A stretch of DNA of 64,000 nt, from positions 248,001 to 312,000 of the forward strand of contig JAGPYM010000025.1 in the NCBI GenBank assembly GCA_020736575.1, given 5' to 3'. Positions 58,066 through 64,000 of the stretch are shown here, in pieces; the stretch's first letter is position 1; each line of letters starts with the position of its first letter. The notes under the pieces are model-generated. The model searched no databases and had not been told where the DNA came from. It was given only the letters and a program-made list of their open reading frames with translations. The position numbers were made by a program, and so were the translations under genes. Source of the DNA: Thelonectria olida. Taxonomy: Eukaryota > Ascomycota > Sordariomycetes > Hypocreales > Nectriaceae.

Positions 58066-58579
58066 TGTGCTTGGAGTTCAGGAATGAGTTCGTCGAGTGG
58101 TGTTCGATCGAGAGAACCAGAGCGGATAAGAAGAGAGAAGGACGCCGGACCGAGTCGAAGTAGCTTGCAAGATTAAAAGTCTCATCAATTGCACAATCTG
58201 AAGTGTCGATGAGAAAGCGCGAATTGATGATCGACCCGCTTCTTGATTATTAATGCCACCTCGTCTACTCGGACCCTCTCTTTCTGCCGTGGTGTGTTTG
58301 TACAACTTCACTTTTGCGACGAAAGTTGAAAGATTTCTGGGATGGATTTTCTAATAATTACAAGAACTCACATCGGAAACGCGGAGTTGCATACTCTCCG
58401 CCATGATCATCGGACCATCATCACGGGCCTCCGAATGCCGCCCAACTCCTGGCCCGGGGCTCCGATAATTATGGACTGAGGAAGCAGGCAGAGTAAAGCG
58501 CATTTTTAGCCTCAGTCTGCATTCTTTGGTTCAGTCTAACGTTTTTTCTTCGCATCGCTTACTCTCACAACCGGCGACC
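58066..58579. promoter_or_regulatory. Divergent promoter of hydrolase and SDR genes
   Basis: This 514-bp region between opposed start codons holds CGGGCCTCCG (58424-58433), CGGGGCTCCG (58455-58464) and a 6-bp-arm inverted repeat GCGGAG (58381-58386) / CTCCGC (58396-58401). The sites lie nearer the SDR but could serve both genes. Confidence 0.6.
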
Positions 58580-59611
58580 ATGGCATACCAGCAAGAAATC
58601 CCCATCGCCAGCAATCTCTTCAATGTTGACGGCGTAGTTGCAGTCGTGACAGGCGCCGCAGGAGGTGGGTAAACTTACTTTTTCAATAACGAAACTCTTC
58701 TAATGAGATCTCGTATCGAACACAGGCATTGGACTTCTCATGGCGAGGGCTCTTGAAGCCAACGGAGCTCAGGTCTTCGTCCTCGATATTAATGGTGCCA
58801 AGCTGGACGAAGCTTGCAAGACATCGGTGACTACGACCTCTTTGTTGTCCTTCCAGCTCACTAACAAATGACATAGAAATTCGGTAAAATCTCCCCAGTA
58901 ACTTGCGACATCACCTCCAAAGAAAGCCTGTCAAATGCAGCAGCCAAGATTGAGGAGCAGGTCGGCTATATCAACCTTTTGATCGCCAACGCGGGCGTCC
59001 CTGGCCCTTATCCGCCTCACATCCCTAAAGAAGCGTCCATCTCAGAAGTGGTGGATGCTTGGTGGCAGACTCCCATTGACTCGTTCCTCAGTGTCTACAA
59101 GGTTAACAACGCTGGCACGTTCTACACTGTCTTGGCTTTTCTGAAGCTACTGGACGCGGGTAACAAGCAAAAGAATGTTGACAGGCCAAGCCAAATCACC
59201 ACGACGGCAAGTATTACTGCGTTTAACCGACAAGTTCCCAGCGGTTTCGCATACGGTACGAGCAAAGCCGCGGTAATTCATCTGATGAAGCAGCTTTCAA
59301 CCTACCTGATTCCCTACAATATTCGCTGCAACTCCATCGCCCCGGGATGTAAGTTTGCCACATACATGTGCTCTGACGGCGGCAATACTAAGCAGTGCGT
59401 CCACTTAGTATATCCAACAGACATGTCCCAGCCAGCTTTGGACTCGACGGGCGAGTCATTGCTTGCAAGCATCCCAATCGGGCGGACGGGAACCGTGAAC
59501 GACATTTCTGGTGCCATATTGTTTCTAGCTTCTTCTGCTGGAGCTTATTGCAATGGGATGGTGGTTCTTAGCGATGGTGGAAGGCTGAGCGGAATGCCAG
59601 CCACGTACTAG
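58580..59611 (+). CDS. Short-chain dehydrogenase/reductase
   Basis: Predicted 282-aa classical SDR from four exons: 58580-58664, 58726-58826, 58877-59348 and 59421-59611. The cofactor motif TGAAGGIG is formed across intron 1 (residues 24-31). ANAG occurs at residues 99-102. The catalytic triad is Ser174 (TTASITAFN), Tyr188 and Lys192 (YGTSK). The C-terminal VVLSDGGRLSG is typical. The third intron (59349-59420, 72 nt) has length 3n and no in-frame stop; splicing gives the usual IAPGYMSQP, whereas retention would insert 24 residues after the IAPG loop. The enzyme would oxidise or reduce an alcohol/ketone with NAD(P). Two CGG-N4-CCG sites lie 116-156 bp upstream. Confidence 0.9.
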
Positions 59612-59981
59612 GAAGGTCGAGCTTTCTACATGCCTCAGCAGACTTCTACACGTGAAGCATGAGTTGTGACAATATTCTTGGTTGTTATTGTTGTTGTCGT
59701 TATCTCAGAGTGATTAATTTGTCTCGCCGTGTTAATTACGGCGTGCAAGACGACCATGTTGAGTCCGGAGTACCGGTCAATCGGAACCTCGACGGAGGGC
59801 CGGCCGAATTTAGTCTCAACGGATGATCCCATTCGTGCACGTGGTGTAACTGCCGAGCATTAGTCCAAGAGATAAACACGGTGGCGGTGAGTATATACAT
59901 AAAGTAGGTATCAATGAGCTCGGTCAAGACAAGTTCGGCTTTGCAGAAGCAGCAAGACGTTCAATAGAATATTCCACGAAA
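59612..59981. other. Intergenic, cyclase promoter
   Basis: Carries the two CGG-N4-CCG sites at 59766-59802. No gene is seen. Confidence 0.5.
59766..59802. promoter_or_regulatory. Two CGG-N4-CCG sites in the cyclase promoter
   Basis: CGGAGTACCG (59766-59775) and CGGAGGGCCG (59793-59802) lie 207 and 180 bp before the ATG at 59982. The second is identical to the middle site of the monooxygenase promoter. Start-to-start spacing is 27 bp. Confidence 0.65.
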
Positions 59982-61042
59982 ATGCCTACCCAACATCCAC
60001 ACCCCACCAAGAAAAGCCACTTTCTTCCAACTCTTCAGGAGATTATAGAGACAGAGAAACCTCCCGGGATTCCGAAAGAGACGGCCTGGATCTGGGGACA
60101 AGATGACGAGGTAAGCGTCTACTCTCCGAATCTCTTCGTATACTTTGATGCTCACTTGGATAATCTTAGGTCGGCCGCATAAACCTCCTCACTCCCCCGC
60201 ATGTGAAATCAGTCCTTGCAACTGAACAGCAGCATGGCATCGTATCATCTTTGAACTGGGCAATGACACTCCCCCAAGAACCCGGCTTTGCTCGACAAGC
60301 CTGTCAACAACGTCTGGAACCATTTAAAGACATTCTCGTCAACGATGAGATTATTCACATGAATACGCAATCAGGCTCGCAGCTTGATGGGTTTCGACAT
60401 ATTGCGCATCAGCCCAGTAAACTGTTCTACAATAACTTGACGCAGGAAGAGATTGCGGATGGCGCTTCAACGCGATGCGGAATTCAAGCAGCTAGTAGGC
60501 GCGGTATTGTCGGACGCGGCGTGCTCCTAGACTTTGTCCGATGGGCCGAGGCGAGGGACCTGGAGTTTGACCCTTTCGATTCGTATGCCATCACCCTCGA
60601 CCAACTACTTCAAGTGGCAGGGTGGGAGGGCGTCGAGTTTCGCGGCGGCGATATTCTTCTGGTTCGAACAGGCTGGATACGCAAGTACAACACATCACTC
60701 GCGAACCATGAGCACGACGAGCTCAAACGTGTGGCGGCCGAACATCCGCGCGCCATTGGTCTAGAGTCGAGCGAGGGAATGAAAACTTGGCTGCACGATC
60801 AATACTTTGCAGTCGTGGGCGGGGATCAACCGGCTTTTGAGGTGTGGCCGCCGCCTCAGACGCCGATTTTGCATGAATACCTTCTCGCTTGTTGGGGTAT
60901 TATGATTGGGGAGATGTTGGATCTGGAAGATTTGTCTGAAAAGTGCAGCGAGGTGGGCAAATATTCGTTTGTGTTTATGAGCGCGCCGTTGAACTTGCCC
61001 GGGGGAGTGGCCACTTTGGCGAATGCTCTTTGTGTTTTGTAG
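59982..61042 (+). CDS. Cyclase-family (PF04199-type) metal hydrolase
   Basis: Predicted 333-aa protein from two exons (59982-60110 and 60170-61042). The family active-site segment SGSQLDGFRHIAH (residues 111-123) supplies Asp and His metal ligands in the position of the HxGTHxDxxxH motif of kynurenine formamidase and isatin hydrolase relatives. Other family landmarks are GRGVLLDFVRWAE, GGDILLVRTGW, AVVGGDQPAFEVWPP and LHEYLLACWGIMIGEMLDL. Fungal members of this length are common in catabolic clusters, and their substrates are mostly unknown; hydrolysis of an amide, lactone or cyclic product is likely. Two CGG-N4-CCG sites upstream tie it to the BVMO cluster. Confidence 0.9.
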
Positions 61043-61467
61043 ACTCATTACTTCTATTGCATTATTCGCAAAGGTATGTTCTCTGCAATAGCATCATCCG
61101 TGCAAAGCTGGACGATCATCAATCTCTAACATGCGAGTCCAGTATCGTACCAGCATCATCATATGCCCCTCATCAAGTAAATCGCCGCATGCATGCCGTG
61201 ACTCGCTATCCCATCTTCACCAATCATTGCGGTTTCGCTCTATCATTTCCTCTCCACCCTGGTTGAGCTATACGAGGAGGATCTAAAGCCACAGTCCGGA
61301 TGCTCTGCCATGGGCCACTGTAACCCAAGTACTTGACGTGAAACACTGAACCAACATCAACTGCTGCGCCCCATCTGTGTCATTTTACTCCAACATTTCA
61401 ACCTTGGGCATCAGTCGTGAAACCATCATTCGTGCCCCCTACATCGCAGAGTCATCCCCATTCCAGA
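61043..61467. other. Intergenic
   Basis: Between the cyclase gene and the Ras-like gene. No gene, repeat or cluster-type CGG-N4-CCG site was seen. Confidence 0.45.
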
Positions 61468-62265
61468 ATGCCCGGCCTGGTCAGAACCATCAAGCTCGCC
61501 ATCATCGGCACGGGCAGCGTCGGAAAGACGTCAATAACTGTTCAAGTGAGAATTTACCTCGCACGAGAGTCGGAAAGCGGACATAAAATCAAGACTAATT
61601 ACTTTCAGGCTTGCATGGACCTTTTCACCCAGGATCTTCCATATGACCCGACAGAGGACAATTATAGAATGCAGCTCATAACCGATGAGCGGGCTTGCAT
61701 CCTCGAGTTTCAGGAGATTGAGCACCTAGAGGCGTACCAAGCATTACAAGACCAATGGATCCGCGAGGCCGACGCCTACATGCTTGTGTACAGCATCGCT
61801 TCTCGAGAGTCTTTCGACCTCATCAGGACCAGGCATGACAGAATCCGAGACGTCCGGGAGTCTTGTCTACCCAACGGCTTATCAGACACGCTCCTTGAGA
61901 GGTGGAAGTCGGGTCCGAGGATCTTAGTAGCCAACAAAGCCGACTTGAAGGAAGCCCGAGAAGTGTCTACCGAAGAAGGAGAAGCCCTCGCACGAGAACT
62001 AGGTATCGATTTCATGGAAGTCTCGGCAAAGAATCATCACCAGGTTATGGAAGCGGTGCGGCAGATTGTGCGAGTGAAGAGCAAGTGGAAGGACAAACTG
62101 GATCAAGCAGACTTGGAAGCAAAGGCCGAGGCTTCGAAGGCTCCTGGGCCGGCAAAGGGATCGGCTCGTCGACTATTTTCACTCAGGAATCTTTTGAACA
62201 AGATGAAGAGATCTGGATCCTCGTCGGCCGAGGACTCAAACCCAAAGAGGGATCGACGAGAGTGA
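61468..62265 (+). CDS. Ras-like small GTPase with degenerate G3 motif
   Basis: Predicted 244-aa protein from two exons (61468-61545 and 61609-62265). The G1 P-loop GTGSVGKTS (residues 14-22), the switch I Thr in YDPTEDNYR, the G4 motif NKAD and G5 SAK are intact. The G3 box is not: where Ras proteins have DTAGQEEY this one has EIEHLEAY, so the DxxG Asp and Gly and the Gln-61 equivalent are all replaced. Flanking residues (ALQDQWIREADAYMLVYSI) align well, so this is substitution rather than a frame error. The long basic C-terminus (KMKRSGSS...KRDRRE) has no CAAX box. The first in-frame ATG is used. GTP binding may persist but hydrolysis is doubtful. The 63-nt intron falls before switch I and could be retained in frame. 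Confidence 0.87.
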   Translation: MPGLVRTIKLAIIGTGSVGKTSITVQVRIYLARESESGHKIKTNYFQACMDLFTQDLPYDPTEDNYRMQLITDERACILEFQEIEHLEAYQALQDQWIREADAYMLVYSIASRESFDLIRTRHDRIRDVRESCLPNGLSDTLLERWKSGPRILVANKADLKEAREVSTEEGEALARELGIDFMEVSAKNHHQVMEAVRQIVRVKSKWKDKLDQADLEAKAEASKAPGPAKGSARRLFSLRNLLNKMKRSGSSSAEDSNPKRDRRE

Positions 62266-62623
62266 GTACCACGACCACTCAGTAGCATTACAGGATGATT
62301 GGCCGGCGCCTTTGGTATTTTTCAAAGGTTTGTGGAGTGAAGATTCATGTAGTAGAAGACTAAAACAGCTTGACCCGGTTTGTGTTACAACTATGAGTCG
62401 CTTTCAAGATTTTGTTTTTGGAAAGTAAAAGTTCACTCCAAATGACTCCAAAATATACCGCCCAGGCCTTCTTGCGGCACCTGATTGCTATTCATAATGT
62501 TCCTGGGCGACAGTAGTCCCTTTATCACATTGTTGATCTTATGCATAGGTATCTGCTGAGATAGCGTCTGTACGAGAATGACAGTTCCATTGCCAGCCTG
62601 CATACTAAGCAGTCCACGGCTTA
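62266..62623. other. Convergent 3' intergenic region
   Basis: Lies between the ends of the Ras-like and HET genes; probably both 3' UTRs. No gene is seen. Confidence 0.5.
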
Positions 62624-63895
62624 CTACAAAAACGACAAGATATTCCCATCGCGAAACATTATCCGCGAAACGACAATAACTAAAATAATTATCACTCCTT
62701 TTAGCAACCTAGTCCCGCAAGTTCCCCCACAATCAGCCTCTTCCGTCCAAATCTCTTCCACGCCCACTTCGTCTTCATTCACCCTTAGTTGGAGGTCGCG
62801 AATGTGACTCTCTATGATCTGCGGCAACTCGCCAGGTCTCCATTCACCGAGATAGTCAATCATGTCCACCTGCCCTAGGAGCTTCTTCCTTTGAATCTTC
62901 GAGCCGATTCCAAGTCCGCGGAAAATATCTTCAGAATTAGGTGTCAAGTCCTTGAGCTCTGGATTTTCCAAAGATCCATACTGCATCAAATGAGCCAGCG
63001 TGATAATCCACACAACATTCTCTTCCAGCGTGTAATCCGGGAAGAATCTGTTGAGTAGCGCCCGCTCATCAGTCTCAACGAGTCCCAGCAGTGAGAAGAC
63101 CCGATCTCTGGGGTCCTTGCACTGTGACCTGTGATGGGTGACGAGGAGGTTGGCAAGAGGCTGCAAGAACTCTGGGTGTTTATCAACATGGCGACCCAGC
63201 GTGAGTGGGACCGCGGCGAATGTGGCCGCTTTACCATCTGGCAGCACCCCCAAGTGTTCATCACCGAATTGCTCGATGCGTGCGTTTCGACATAGTAGTT
63301 CCTGGAAGTCCATCCAGTCCATTTGCGTGTTACTGCAGTGCAATTGGACATCTTTTCCGAGGAGGAACTCTTGGATCACCCAGTAACGGGACCAGTACGC
63401 CCGGTTTGCTAGGTCGTGTAACCAATCTTCCCAGACGAAGCCATCGGACTCCACCGTCTTAAGAGGCGAACAATGGGATGCTGCAAACTCGTACTCTTCG
63501 GGCACCGGTATTAATCCAAGCCAAACAGAGACACATGTGGCATCTCTATATGTCTGGTCCATTCGACGGACTTGATCGTTGCGCTCCTTGTCGTTGCCCT
63601 GATCAATGCAGATTGCGTCCACCCAGAGATAGCTCCATCTTGCGTGACCCGAGGCAAGACTCAAGTAGTATAGACACGACCATAGATTCGGTCTGACGCG
63701 GAATGCCCGGCCGTCTAGTTGGATGGTCTCTGATGGCTCATCGTTGCCCCACGTGTACGAAACAGCTGTGTAGGGAGGTGCTGCGGCTCGGGACACATGT
63801 ATCAAATCGAAAGCGATACGCTGTTGACTGACGAGCGTCGGCCTCAGCAGTCGAAGGTGCGAAGACCCTATGCTCTGTTCGTATGTGTAGTCCAT
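62624..63895 (-). CDS. HET-domain (heterokaryon incompatibility) protein with hydrophobic C-terminal tail
   Basis: Intron-less 423-aa frame. The HET domain (PF06985 type) is complete in its core blocks: YTAVSYTWGND (residues 42-52), WVDAICIDQGN (91-101), CVSVWLG and YWSRYWVIQEFLLG. A conserved downstream block CKDPRDRVFSLLGL is also present. HET domains trigger cell death after non-self recognition in filamentous ascomycetes. The protein is shorter than many HET proteins and ends, after a Cys/Gly segment (CGGTCGTRLL), in a strongly hydrophobic stretch GVIIILVIVVSRIMF (residues about 399-413), which suggests a tail anchor. No partner domain is present. The HET gene is transcribed toward the Ras-like gene. 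Confidence 0.9.
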   Translation of the reverse strand: MDYTYEQSIGSSHLRLLRPTLVSQQRIAFDLIHVSRAAAPPYTAVSYTWGNDEPSETIQLDGRAFRVRPNLWSCLYYLSLASGHARWSYLWVDAICIDQGNDKERNDQVRRMDQTYRDATCVSVWLGLIPVPEEYEFAASHCSPLKTVESDGFVWEDWLHDLANRAYWSRYWVIQEFLLGKDVQLHCSNTQMDWMDFQELLCRNARIEQFGDEHLGVLPDGKAATFAAVPLTLGRHVDKHPEFLQPLANLLVTHHRSQCKDPRDRVFSLLGLVETDERALLNRFFPDYTLEENVVWIITLAHLMQYGSLENPELKDLTPNSEDIFRGLGIGSKIQRKKLLGQVDMIDYLGEWRPGELPQIIESHIRDLQLRVNEDEVGVEEIWTEEADCGGTCGTRLLKGVIIILVIVVSRIMFRDGNILSFL

Positions 63896-64000
63896 TTAGA
63901 AGCATTATCACTGTTGGGCAAGGAGTTTGCCACGGGTGGCTTCTGCCTTTTTCGTTCCTTTTCTTCATCTCTTGCTGAGTACCTGCGCGAGAAAGACTAC
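63896..64000. other. Upstream region of the HET gene
   Basis: Only 105 bp before the window edge; part of the HET promoter. No motif is assigned. Confidence 0.4.

Overview
The window reads as nuclear DNA of a filamentous ascomycete (Pezizomycotina, probably Sordariomycetes; a Hypocreales-like fungus is my best guess, genus not determinable). The grounds are short 49-72 nt introns with GT-AG ends and CTAAC/CTGAC-like branch sites, Zn2Cys6 regulators, HET, NACHT-WD40 and TPR-CHAT genes, DHA1 MFS transporters, and AT-rich islands that look RIP-like. There are no operons; most genes have 1 to 7 introns, which I placed by reading both strands. About twenty intact genes, three clear pseudogenes and several gene-poor stretches are present.

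Region 1 (1-13 kb): the 3' end of an unknown gene, an MFS transporter whose first intron appears to be GC-AG, and then two minus-strand genes side by side. One is a NACHT-WD40 NLR whose first exon encodes a sigma-like amyloid (prion-type) motif. The other is a 1477-aa TPR protein with a C-terminal caspase-like CHAT protease. Together they look like a sensor and executioner pair of fungal regulated cell death. Region 2 (13-23 kb): a Zn2Cys6 regulator with an apparent 3' frameshift, an FMN alpha-hydroxyacid dehydrogenase, a mitochondrial L-2-hydroxyglutarate dehydrogenase-type enzyme and a coiled-coil protein with two covarying hairpin motifs upstream. Region 3 (23-39 kb): decayed accessory DNA holding a broken beta-galactosidase-like gene, a DUF500/Ysc84 remnant, an AT-rich tract and a broken secreted subtilase. 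An intact GT28 sterol-glucosyltransferase-like gene and an amino-acid permease lie among them. Region 4 (39-46 kb): a divergent pair (C2H2-TPR protein and DUF7580-type protein) of the allorecognition kind, and a GPI-anchored Ecm33-like wall protein.

Region 5 (46.4-61 kb) is the strongest candidate for an undescribed system. It holds an MFS transporter, zinc alcohol dehydrogenase, Baeyer-Villiger-type flavin monooxygenase, Zn2Cys6 regulator, alpha/beta hydrolase, short-chain dehydrogenase and a PF04199-type cyclase/hydrolase. All the transporter and enzyme promoters carry two or more copies of a CGG-N4-CCG site (best form CGGAGCTCCG), mostly 110-280 bp before the start codon. The hydrolase shares a divergent promoter with the SDR. 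This looks like one pathway-specific regulon. A plausible chemistry is alcohol to ketone, ketone to ester or lactone, then hydrolysis and further oxidation, with uptake or efflux by the MFS; the substrate is unknown. A 23-copy 9-bp minisatellite sits between the ADH and the monooxygenase.

Region 6 (61-64 kb): a Ras-like GTPase whose DxxG motif is destroyed and which lacks a CAAX box, and a HET-domain gene with a hydrophobic C-terminal tail.
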